A stretch of 20,808 nucleotides of DNA from Bacteroidota bacterium (GTDB taxonomy: Bacteria; Bacteroidota; Bacteroidia; Bacteroidales; Rikenellaceae), in the NCBI GenBank assembly GCA_023413645.1, contig JAEZPN010000062.1, positions 1-20,808 on the forward strand, in the 5' to 3' direction. Shown here piece after piece: positions 1-6,518 of this stretch (position 1 is its first letter; each line of letters opens with the position of its first letter). The translations under genes and the position numbers were made by a program. Under the pieces are notes generated by a model, which was not told the origin of the DNA, did no database searches, and saw only the letters and a program-made list of their open reading frames with translations.

Positions 1-164
1 CCATATACCTGCGCAAGTGAGAAGAGCGTGTCACCATCCTTAACCTTGTGGACATAGTACTTCTTACCCTGATAGCGCACGGTGGTCTTCGATGGCTCTG
101 TCGCCACCGCCACTGTCACCATCATAAGGAGCAATGCAACAAATATGAGTCGTAGTTTTTTCAT
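1..164 (-). CDS. Secreted LysM-domain protein, N-terminal fragment
   Basis: The coding sequence starts with ATG at 164 and runs off the left edge, so only about 54 residues are visible. It begins MKKLRLIFVALLLMMVTVAVA, a typical signal peptide with two lysines, a hydrophobic core and an Ala-x-Ala cleavage site near residue 21. About 14 residues later comes YYVHKVKDGDTLFSLAQVYG, the first half of a LysM module (the pattern 'Y.V..GDTL..IA..Y'). LysM binds peptidoglycan or similar N-acetylglucosamine polymers, so the protein probably acts in the periplasm or at the cell wall. The rest of the protein, and any catalytic domain such as a peptidase or amidase, lies outside the window. It is 32 bases downstream of the exonuclease gene on the same strand and may be co-transcribed with it. 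Confidence 0.85.
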   Translation of the reverse strand, partial: MKKLRLIFVALLLMMVTVAVATEPSKTTVRYQGKKYYVHKVKDGDTLFSLAQVY

Positions 165-196
165 CTTAAATATCTATCGTTTACTCTTTGTAGCGA

Positions 197-958
197 CTAC
201 TTCATGCGTAGGCGGATCTCAGTTATCACCTTCTTTGTGTAGAGGGGGAAGTCGCCCTGCATCATCCAAGAGTAGTAGCTGGGCTCGTCACGGAAGATAT
301 CCTCTACCTTGCGACCCCTGTACTTACCAAAGGTAAATACCTCCTCGCCCTTGTCGTTTAGCGCTATGCGACCCGCAAAGTCTACCACCTCGCCATGTGT
401 AGAGAACGCAGCGAGCTCCTCGATAGTATCTCCGATGTCACCATAACGTGCAATCTGCGCCTCGAGCACCTCATACGTTGCGAGGGTATCGGCCTCTGCT
501 GAGTGTGCATTCTCGAGATCCTTGTCGCAGTAGAACTTATACGCCGCAACGAGTGTGCGTTGCTCCTTCTTGTGGAAGATATTCTGCACATCCACGAACT
601 TACGCTTGCGGAAGTCGACATCTACCTCTGCGCGCATGAACTCCTCAACGAGCATGGGTAGGTCGAAGCGGTTTGAGTTGAAGCCACCAAAGTCGCAACC
701 CTCGATAAACTTAGCCAGCGACTTAGCTATCTGCTTGAATGTAGGTTCATCCTTAACATCCTCGTCGCTGATGCCATGCACAGCTGTAGCCTCTGCAGGG
801 ATTGGCATCTCGGGGTTTATGCGTCGTGTCTTAACCTGCTTTGTGCCGTCGGGCTCAACCTTTACCATCGAGATCTCGACAATGCGGTCGTGTGCCGCAT
901 CTACGCCTGTAGTCTCGAGGTCGAAGAATATGATTGGTCGCTTAAGTTTTAGATTCAT
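197..958 (-). CDS. DnaQ-like DEDDh 3'-5' exonuclease with ExoX-type C-terminal domain
   Basis: This 253-residue protein has all three exonuclease motifs of the DEDDh family: ExoI FFDLETTG (Asp13, Glu15), ExoII GFNSNRFDLPML (Asp99) and ExoIII HSAEAD (His152, Asp157). These residues bind the two metal ions that hydrolyse DNA or RNA from the 3' end. The C-terminal part (about residues 205-253, FTFGKYRGRKVEDI... then YYSWMMQGDFP) resembles the small domain at the end of exodeoxyribonuclease X-like proteins. In this family the product is either a proofreading-type epsilon subunit or a repair exonuclease; the extra domain and cytosolic character favour a stand-alone ExoX-like repair role. It lies downstream of the sliding clamp gene dnaN on the same strand, though 402 bases of repeat-rich DNA separate them. 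The ATG at 958 fits the family start, since the first motif begins at residue 11. I see no clamp-binding peptide. Confidence 0.88.
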   Translation of the reverse strand: MNLKLKRPIIFFDLETTGVDAAHDRIVEISMVKVEPDGTKQVKTRRINPEMPIPAEATAVHGISDEDVKDEPTFKQIAKSLAKFIEGCDFGGFNSNRFDLPMLVEEFMRAEVDVDFRKRKFVDVQNIFHKKEQRTLVAAYKFYCDKDLENAHSAEADTLATYEVLEAQIARYGDIGDTIEELAAFSTHGEVVDFAGRIALNDKGEEVFTFGKYRGRKVEDIFRDEPSYYSWMMQGDFPLYTKKVITEIRLRMK

Positions 959-1000
959 AAGTAATGGAGTTTAATCCGTTAGCTGTTTATGGTTATTGTT

Positions 1001-1084
1001 TTAGGGAATTTAGGGAAATTAAGGAACTTAGGGAATCGAGATAGAGACACACCAATCTCACTAAATTCTCTAATCTCACTAAAT
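1001..1084. repeat. Inverted arms of degenerate 9-base TTAGGGAAT units (copy 1)
   Basis: The left arm, 1001-1036, is four tandem 9-mers: TTAGGGAAT, TTAGGGAAA, TTAAGGAAC, TTAGGGAAT. After a 21-base spacer the right arm, 1058-1084, holds three 9-mers in the opposite sense: TCACTAAAT, TCTCTAATC, TCACTAAAT. The arms can pair imperfectly. A second locus with the same unit and arrangement is at 8004-8110. It lies in the gap between dnaN and the exonuclease gene, upstream of the exonuclease start. No coding function is evident. Confidence 0.75.
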
Positions 1085-1099
1085 GACCTTTCGTCTTCG

Positions 1100-1144
1100 G
1101 TTTGTTGTCAGAAGGGGGTAGATGTGATGTCAAGTCGAAATTGA
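1100..1144. repeat. 45-base exact duplicate of one half of the neighbouring structured element
   Basis: Bases 1100-1144 are identical to 1237-1281, an exact direct repeat of 45 bases with a 137-base offset. The 1237-1281 copy forms the left part of the structured element at 1236-1362. The copy here has no matching right half, so it looks like a partial duplication of the element. The bases between the two copies (1145-1236) show only a short palindrome (CTGCAATTTGCAG) and no gene. Confidence 0.9.
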
Positions 1145-1235
1145 ACCCTACTCTCTCCTAACCGCCACTGCAATTTGCAGACAGAAGGCATTAGATACAA
1201 CGCTCGGCAAAAATGGCGACGATGGCCTGTATCCA

Positions 1236-1362
1236 AGTTTGTTGTCAGAAGGGGGTAGATGTGATGTCAAGTCGAAATTGACACGGATGGGACATACTTG
1301 GCGTATTTCCCATTCGTGGCAATGAGCTTGGCACCGCAGATGCCCCCTTATCACAACAAACT
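1236..1362 (-). repeat. Structured stop-codon-abutting element E1 (127 bases), after dnaN
   Basis: The outer arms AGTTTGTTGT (1236-1245) and ACAACAAACT (1353-1362) pair over 10 bases and take in part of the dnaN stop codon. After a short mismatched step, the inner arms AGGGGG (1250-1255) and CCCCCT (1343-1348) pair. A small hairpin TGTCAA/TTGACA is at 1265-1283. The central hairpin is built from CACG (1282-1285) with CGTG (1315-1318) and GGATGGGACATAC (1285-1297) with the near-complement in GCGTATTTCCCATTCG (1301-1316). Read in the dnaN sense, CATCTGCGG (1334-1342) and CACATCTA (1256-1263) match blocks in the copies at 2535-2660 and 17578-17701. No U-rich tail follows, so a classical terminator is not shown. 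The strand given is that of the upstream gene. Confidence 0.8.
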
Positions 1363-2488
1363 ATGCGTTGATCATCATTGGCATGAGTAGCATCAATACC
1401 TCGCCTGCGTGCTTATCGTCGTACACGGGCTTGAATACGCCTGCACGTGTTGAGTCAGCAAGCTCAATCATAACGGTTGGGGTATCGATGTTTGAGAGAA
1501 TCTCAACGAGGAATGTCGACTTGAAGCCGATAGTCACGGGGTTGCCATCGTAGCTGCAAGAGATAGTCTCGTTAGCAGATACTGAGAAGTCGATATCCTG
1601 AGCTGCGAGAGATATGCGGTTTGACGCGATATCCATGCGGATAAGGTTTGTTGTGGGGTTAGAACATACCGCCACACGCTTGATGCCGTTGAGAAGCTCT
1701 ACGCGATCAACAAGAACCTTGTTGGGGTTTGCTGAGGGAATAACGGCGTTGTAGTTGGGATAGTTACCCTCGATAAGGCGGCATACGAGCTTGTGGTTCT
1801 TGAGCTCGAATGTAACGTTCTTAGCGTCGAACATCACGCGGATAGGCTCCTCCTCCTTGAGCAACACGCCCTTGAGAAGGTTCGCGGGCTTCTTGGGAAG
1901 GATGAATGATGCGTTGAAGTCTACATCGGGGCACTCAACCATTGAGCGCACGAGCTTGTGAGCATCTGTAGCTACGAATGTGAGCTTGCCCTGCTCGAAG
2001 TTGAAGTACACACCGTTCATCACGGGGCGGAGCTCGTCGTCAGCTGTTGCGAAGATTGTCTTGTTGATACCAGCGATGAGCATATCTACATCGAGGAGAA
2101 TATCTTTGCACTCGGCACCAATTGCGGGCATTGCGGGGTAGCTTACAGCGCTAGCACCGGGGATAGAGAGTGAGCCGCTTGTCCACTTAACCTTAATCTC
2201 CCATGTAGAGTCGTTTACCTCGAACTCGAGGGGCATCTCGGGGAACTCCTTGAGTGAGTCGAGCATAAGCTTTGCAGGTGCTGCGATAACGCCCTCGCGC
2301 TCTACGCTCTCAACCTTGAGGTGACCGATGATTGTTGTCTCGAGGTCAGAGGTTGTAACGGTGAGGTCCTCACCCTTGAGCTCCATGAGGAAGTAGTCGA
2401 GGATGGGGAGTGTGTTCTTGTTGCTGATAACCTTACCAGTTGTTGCGAGTAGCGACAGCAATGCTGAGCTTGATACTGTAAATTTCAT
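1361..2488 (-). CDS. dnaN: DNA polymerase III sliding clamp (beta subunit)
   Basis: This 375-residue protein has the usual length and ends of a bacterial beta clamp. It starts MKFTVSSSALLSLLATTGKVISNKNTLPILDYFL, a recognisable first helix followed by the NTLPIL strand, and ends VLMLLMPMMINA, the conserved hydrophobic C-terminus that forms part of the partner-binding pocket. Central blocks such as GVYFNFEQGKLTFVATDAHKLV and RLIEGNYPNYNAVIP mark the second and third clamp domains. The dimeric ring encircles DNA and tethers polymerase III, MutS, ligase and other partners. It lies downstream of a nucleoside phosphorylase gene and upstream of an exonuclease gene, not in the classical dnaA-dnaN-recF order. 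Its stop codon is inside the outer stem of a structured repeat element. I found no clear promoter in the AT-rich 46 bases before the ATG. Confidence 0.98.
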   Translation of the reverse strand: MKFTVSSSALLSLLATTGKVISNKNTLPILDYFLMELKGEDLTVTTSDLETTIIGHLKVESVEREGVIAAPAKLMLDSLKEFPEMPLEFEVNDSTWEIKVKWTSGSLSIPGASAVSYPAMPAIGAECKDILLDVDMLIAGINKTIFATADDELRPVMNGVYFNFEQGKLTFVATDAHKLVRSMVECPDVDFNASFILPKKPANLLKGVLLKEEEPIRVMFDAKNVTFELKNHKLVCRLIEGNYPNYNAVIPSANPNKVLVDRVELLNGIKRVAVCSNPTTNLIRMDIASNRISLAAQDIDFSVSANETISCSYDGNPVTIGFKSTFLVEILSNIDTPTVMIELADSTRAGVFKPVYDDKHAGEVLMLLMPMMINA

Positions 2489-2534
2489 AGTCTTAGTTTA
2501 TTTTTTGTTTTAATTAATTTTATCCTTGTTCACT

Positions 2535-2660
2535 CTTCGTTGTCAGAGGTGGTGAGATGTGGCAGATGGTCACAGACCGAGAAAGCGGAGTTTACCAAAG
2601 CGTAAATGAGTATTTCTCGGGCAAGCCAGATGCCGCAGATTACCGCTTATCACAACGAAG
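2535..2660 (-). repeat. Structured stop-codon-abutting element E2 (126 bases), end of nucleoside phosphorylase gene
   Basis: The outer arms CTTCGTTGT (2535-2543) and ACAACGAAG (2652-2660) pair over 9 bases. The right arm contains the last codons of the phosphorylase gene, and the stop codon falls at the mismatched step. The central stem pairs CCGAGAAA (2577-2584) with TTTCTCGG (2613-2620). The apex pairs TTTAC (2591-2595) with GTAAA (2602-2606). Conserved blocks are AGATGTGG (2555-2562) and CCGCAGAT (2633-2640). The apical block CGGAGTTTAC...GCGTAAATGAG recurs almost exactly on the other strand at 17578-17701. Much of the interval between dnaN and this gene is therefore this element rather than an ordinary spacer. 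Confidence 0.8.
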
Positions 2661-3525
2661 CCAACTTATCGAGTGCCATCTCTATCATGCGGCGCACAAA
2701 GGGTTTGTAGTCGGTGCAAGCGTTCTTTGCCACGCGCTGTGCGATGATTGTGCAGATGGTTGCTGCGCGGTGACCCATGAGCGCTGCAAGACCTGCAAGT
2801 GCCGAACCCTCCATCTCGAAGTTTGTGATGCGGCGCTCGCCAAAGCGGAACGACTCAATCTTCTCGTTGAGCTTGAGATCGTGGGGCTGAAGGCGCACCC
2901 AACGACCCTGAGGGGCATAGAAACCGGGAGCAGCGATAGCGATACCCTCACGTGTAGAGTCCGCAAAAAGTTCGCAAAGCTCCTTATGGGCATCTACGAA
3001 GTAGGGGGCGGGGAGCTTCTTGTCCCATGCTGTATGCTCCGCGAAAGCCTCCTCAAGCGCGAGGTCACAGACGCCGTCACGGCCAGCATAGTACGACAAA
3101 AGACCATCGAAGCCGAGCGATGTGCGGGCAAAGACTACCTCACCCACCTCGATATCCTGCTGTATAGCACCCGAGGTACCGAGGCGCACGAGTGTCAACT
3201 GACGGAACTCCGCCTTGGTCTGGCGTGTTGCGAAGTCGATATTTGCAAGAGCATCGAGCTCCGTAACGCAGATGTCGATATTACCGATGCCGATACCCGT
3301 TGACATAACTGTCATACGCTTACCCTTATACACACCAGTAACGGTGAGGAACTCGCGATTTGCCACCTCACACTCCTTAGTGTCGAAATACTCGGCAATC
3401 ATCGCCACGCGACCGGGATCACCCACGAGGATGACGATATCGGCCAATTGTTCGGGCTTGAGATGAAGATGGAAAATTGAGCCATCTCCATTGATTATCA
3501 GCTCAGAAGAGGGTATCGTTCTCAT
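2650..3525 (-). CDS. Nucleoside phosphorylase, uridine phosphorylase-like
   Basis: The protein belongs to the PNP/UDP phosphorylase superfamily, which splits nucleosides with phosphate to give a base and ribose-1-phosphate. Visible motifs are ILVGDPGRV near the N-terminus (phosphate site), VMSTGIGIGNIDICVTEL, RLGTSGAIQ, and NFEMEGSALAGLAALMGHRA, where the Met-Glu pair contacts the ribose. The order and spacing resemble Udp more than DeoD or the trimeric purine enzymes, so uridine is the likely substrate, although I cannot fix it. I chose the ATG at 3525, giving 291 residues and a start MRTIPSSELIINGDG. An in-frame GTG at 3546 would add seven residues. The gene is read towards dnaN. Its final codons and stop lie in the structured element at 2535-2660. 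It diverges from glmM across a 118-base AT-rich gap. Confidence 0.88.
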   Translation of the reverse strand: MRTIPSSELIINGDGSIFHLHLKPEQLADIVILVGDPGRVAMIAEYFDTKECEVANREFLTVTGVYKGKRMTVMSTGIGIGNIDICVTELDALANIDFATRQTKAEFRQLTLVRLGTSGAIQQDIEVGEVVFARTSLGFDGLLSYYAGRDGVCDLALEEAFAEHTAWDKKLPAPYFVDAHKELCELFADSTREGIAIAAPGFYAPQGRWVRLQPHDLKLNEKIESFRFGERRITNFEMEGSALAGLAALMGHRAATICTIIAQRVAKNACTDYKPFVRRMIEMALDKLASL

Positions 3526-3576
3526 ATCTCGAAATATTTTATACACAATTTATTTTTAATATTCGCGTAAAATTAA

Positions 3577-3584
3577 TAATTTTG
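3577..3584 (+). promoter_or_regulatory. Candidate -7 promoter box before glmM
   Basis: TAATTTTG matches the Bacteroidota -7 consensus TAnnTTTG and lies 59 bases before the glmM start. The -33 position about 20 bases upstream reads TTT rather than TTG, so the match is partial. Transcription would start near 3590, leaving an untranslated leader of about 50 bases. Confidence 0.35.
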
Positions 3585-3643
3585 TAGGAAATAGCAAAAT
3601 CTTTTACCGATTTTTTGAGTTAAGACAATTATAATTTAACCAT

Positions 3644-5035
3644 ATGACTCTGATTAAATCCATATCTGGTATTCGTGGTACAATCGGTGGCCGTCCCGCC
3701 GACAACCTCACACCCATTGACATCGTCAAGTTTACAACAGCATACTCACGCCTTATCAAAGATAAGAACCCCGATAAGCGCATCACAATCGTCGTAGGTC
3801 GCGATGCCCGCATTTCGGGCTCTATGGTCGACTCGTTGGTCGAGGGCACACTGCTCGGCTGCGGTGTTGATGTTATCAACGTAGGCCTCTGCACAACGCC
3901 TGGCACAGAGATGGCTGTTATCACCTACAAGGCCGATGGTGGCATCATCATCACCGCCTCGCACAACCCCCGTCAGTGGAACGCCCTCAAGCTCCTCAAC
4001 GAGCGCGGTGAGTTCCTCGATGACGCCGAGGGTAAGGAGGTGCTCGCAATGGCTGAGGAGATGGCATGGGACTACCCCACCATCGACCACATAGGCAAGG
4101 TTATCCGCCGCGAGGATTTTAATGCTAAGCATATCGAGCAGGTATTGGCGTTGCCTTTGGTAAATGTCGAGGCTGTGCGCCAGCGCAAGTTCAAGGTGGT
4201 GGTGGATGCCGTAAACTCTGTTGGTGGCGTTGTCATCCCCGCACTTTTGAAGGAGTTGGGCTGCGAGGTCGTGGAGCTTAACTGCGACCCCACAGGCGAG
4301 TTCGCCCACAACCCCGAGCCACTGCCCGAGAACCTCACCGAGATCTCGGAGGTTATACGCAAAGAGGGTGCCGACCTCGGTATCGTCGTAGATCCCGACG
4401 TAGACCGCTTGGCATTCGTTATGGAGAATGGCGAGATGTTTGTTGAGGAGTACACATTGGTGGCTGTGGCGGACTATGTTTTGAAGCACACTAAGGGTAA
4501 CACCGTATCTAATTTGTCGTCGTCACGCGCACTTAGTGACGTCACCTCACGTTACGAGGGTTGCGCATACGCTGCGGCAGCCGTTGGCGAGGTTAACGTA
4601 GTCAAGAAGATGAAGGATACGGGCGCTGTGATTGGTGGCGAGGGTAACGGCGGCGTTATCTATCCCGAGTTGCACTACGGCCGCGATGCGTTGGTGGGCG
4701 TTGCTCTCTTTTTGACCTATTTCGCAGGACTCTCTATGAGTATGTCGGAATTACGAAATACATACCCCGCATACTATGCATCGAAGAACAAGATTGAGCT
4801 TACACCCGAGATTAACGTTGACCTGATTCTTGAGACCATAAAGAACAGATACTCAAACGAAAAGGTTAACGATATTGACGGCGTAAAGATTGACTTTGCC
4901 GAGAACTGGGTACACCTTCGCAAGTCGAATACCGAGCCTATCATCCGCGTCTATACCGAGGCTAAAACCATGGCCGAGGCAGATGCCTTAGCAAAGCGTT
5001 TTATTTCCGAAATAGAACAAATTTGCAAAGCATAA
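3644..5035 (+). CDS. glmM: Phosphoglucosamine mutase (alpha-D-phosphohexomutase family)
   Basis: This 463-residue cytosolic enzyme has the four domains of the phosphohexomutase family. The phosphoserine loop is TASHNPRQWN with Ser106. The magnesium site is DPDVDR at 250-255. The sugar-specificity loop is GGEGNGG (331-337, Glu333). The phosphate-binding loop is RKSNTEP (426-432). The GEGNGG form, rather than GEMSGH or GEESG, supports an amino-sugar or hexose mutase of the Bacteroidota GlmM type, which converts glucosamine-6-phosphate to glucosamine-1-phosphate on the way to UDP-GlcNAc for peptidoglycan and lipid A. A phosphomannomutase activity cannot be excluded from sequence alone. It starts ATG at 3644 after an AT-rich leader with no Shine-Dalgarno, and the M20 peptidase gene follows 43 bases later, probably in the same transcript. 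Confidence 0.88.
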   Translation: MTLIKSISGIRGTIGGRPADNLTPIDIVKFTTAYSRLIKDKNPDKRITIVVGRDARISGSMVDSLVEGTLLGCGVDVINVGLCTTPGTEMAVITYKADGGIIITASHNPRQWNALKLLNERGEFLDDAEGKEVLAMAEEMAWDYPTIDHIGKVIRREDFNAKHIEQVLALPLVNVEAVRQRKFKVVVDAVNSVGGVVIPALLKELGCEVVELNCDPTGEFAHNPEPLPENLTEISEVIRKEGADLGIVVDPDVDRLAFVMENGEMFVEEYTLVAVADYVLKHTKGNTVSNLSSSRALSDVTSRYEGCAYAAAAVGEVNVVKKMKDTGAVIGGEGNGGVIYPELHYGRDALVGVALFLTYFAGLSMSMSELRNTYPAYYASKNKIELTPEINVDLILETIKNRYSNEKVNDIDGVKIDFAENWVHLRKSNTEPIIRVYTEAKTMAEADALAKRFISEIEQICKA

Positions 5036-5078
5036 AAAAGCATAATACATATATTAATAATACTTAAAACCTACCATT

Positions 5079-6449
5079 ATGAAACTTGCAAACGACTACA
5101 TCAAGCAGAATCGTGAGCGCTTCTTGGAGGAGCTCTTCGACCTTCTTCGCATACCCTCAATCAGTGCACAGCCATCACTCCACAAAGAGGACATGGTACG
5201 CTGCGCAGAGTGGCTCGCTGCATCGCTCGTTAAGGCGGGCGCTGACCGCGCTGAGGTGATGCCCACAGAGGGCAACCCCGTGGTATATGCCGAGAAGATT
5301 ATCGACCCCAAGGCAAAGACTGTCCTTGTGTATGGCCACTACGACGTTATGCCCGAGGATCCTATCGACGAGTGGAAGACTAACCCCTTCGAGCCAGAGA
5401 TTAAGGATGGCCGCATCTGGTGCCGTGGTGCAGATGACGACAAGGGTCAGCTCTTCATGCACGCCAAGGCTTTCGAGGCTATGGTAGCAACAGACACCCT
5501 ACCCTGCAACGTTAAGTTCATGCTCGAGGGCGAGGAGGAGATCGGTTCACCCAGCCTCTACAAGTTCTGTGCTGATTATAAGAAGATGCTTAAGGCCGAC
5601 ATCATCCTCGTATCTGATACCTCTATGTTGGGTCTCGACTGCCCCACTATCACTGCGGGCTTGCGCGGCTTGACATATATGCAGGTGGAGGTTACAGGTC
5701 CCGATAAGGATTTGCACTCAGGTTTGTTCGGTGGTGCTGTTGCTAACCCCGCAAACGTACTTGCAAAGCTCGTAGCATCGCTCACTGACGAGTTCGGTCG
5801 TGTTACCATCCCTGGTTTCTACGACGACGTACGCATCCTCACAGATGCTGAGCGCCGCGCCATGAACAAGGCTCCATTCTCACTCGACGAGTATAAGAAG
5901 GCACTCGACCTCGGCGACGTAGCGGGCGAGGTTGACTACACAACATTGGAGCGCACAGGTATCCGTCCATCACTCGACGTAAACGGCATCTGGAGCGGTT
6001 ACACTGGCGAGGGTACTAAGACCGTAATCCCATCTAAGGCATACGCAAAGATCTCTATGCGTCTTGTGCCCAACCAGGACTTCAAGAAGATCGCTAAGCT
6101 CTTCGAGAAGCACTTCCGCCGCATTGCTCCTAAGAGCGTGAAGGTTAAGGTTGAGTTCTTGCACGGTGGTGCTCCCTACGTATCGCCTACCGACCTCCCA
6201 GCATACAAGGCAGCGGAGAAGGCCGTAGAGACAACATTTGGCATCACACCACTTCCATTCTACTCAGGTGGTTCTATTCCAATCATCTCGGGCTTCGAGA
6301 ACATCCTCGGCATCAAGTCTATCTTGTTGGGCTTCGGCCTCTCGAAGGATGCCATCCACTCTCCTAACGAGAGCTATGGCCTCGACCAGTTCGATAAGGG
6401 TTTGGAGACAATTCCATACTTCTACAAGTATTTCGCTGAGTCGAAGTAA
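5079..6449 (+). CDS. M20 family dipeptidase (CNDP/PepV-like)
   Basis: This 456-residue metallopeptidase has the complete M20 di-zinc site: His87 and Asp89 in GHYDV, the bridging Asp120 in ADDDKG, the catalytic Glu153 with metal ligand Glu154 in EGEEEIGS, Asp180 in ILVSD, and His427 near the C-terminus in AIHSPNE. His213 in DLHSG sits at the usual start of the dimerisation (lid) domain and contributes to the neighbouring active site. There is no signal peptide, so it should hydrolyse dipeptides in the cytosol. The closest pattern is the dipeptidase branch (PepV, Dug1, carnosinase) rather than the ArgE or DapE branches. It lies 43 bases after glmM, and a strong hairpin follows its stop codon. 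Substrate range is not readable from the sequence. Confidence 0.93.
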   Translation: MKLANDYIKQNRERFLEELFDLLRIPSISAQPSLHKEDMVRCAEWLAASLVKAGADRAEVMPTEGNPVVYAEKIIDPKAKTVLVYGHYDVMPEDPIDEWKTNPFEPEIKDGRIWCRGADDDKGQLFMHAKAFEAMVATDTLPCNVKFMLEGEEEIGSPSLYKFCADYKKMLKADIILVSDTSMLGLDCPTITAGLRGLTYMQVEVTGPDKDLHSGLFGGAVANPANVLAKLVASLTDEFGRVTIPGFYDDVRILTDAERRAMNKAPFSLDEYKKALDLGDVAGEVDYTTLERTGIRPSLDVNGIWSGYTGEGTKTVIPSKAYAKISMRLVPNQDFKKIAKLFEKHFRRIAPKSVKVKVEFLHGGAPYVSPTDLPAYKAAEKAVETTFGITPLPFYSGGSIPIISGFENILGIKSILLGFGLSKDAIHSPNESYGLDQFDKGLETIPYFYKYFAESK

Positions 6450-6469
6450 GCGACAGCTTATTATCACGC

Positions 6470-6502
6470 ATAATGCCCCTAAAGCCATTTTAGGGGCATT
6501 AT
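6470..6502. terminator. Strong hairpin terminator after the dipeptidase gene
   Basis: A perfect 14-base stem (6470-6483 with 6489-6502, AATGCCCC as its GC part) encloses a 5-base loop GCCAT. It starts 20 bases after the dipeptidase stop codon and ends 16 bases before the fucosidase ATG. The downstream sequence is AT-rich (ATTCAAATAT) but not a pure T tract. It should separate the glmM-dipeptidase transcript from the fucosidase gene. Confidence 0.85.
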
Positions 6503-6518
6503 TCAAATATGCTACACT

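Noticed and set aside
1148..1354. 68-codon minus-strand reading frame
   Set aside because: It lies almost wholly in the structured element E1 and the 45-base repeat; its codons come from hairpin sequence and it has no protein character.
2557..3303. 248-codon plus-strand reading frame
   Set aside because: It is antisense to the nucleoside phosphorylase gene, whose motifs are clear, and its first part is element E2.
3526..3546. GTG start for the nucleoside phosphorylase, seven codons upstream
   Set aside because: The extra residues MYKIFRD do not resemble the family start, and the ATG at 3525 places the conserved region at a normal distance. It remains possible.
3746..4489. 247-codon minus-strand reading frame
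   Set aside because: It is antisense to glmM, which has every family motif; the open frame is a by-product of the high-GC third positions.
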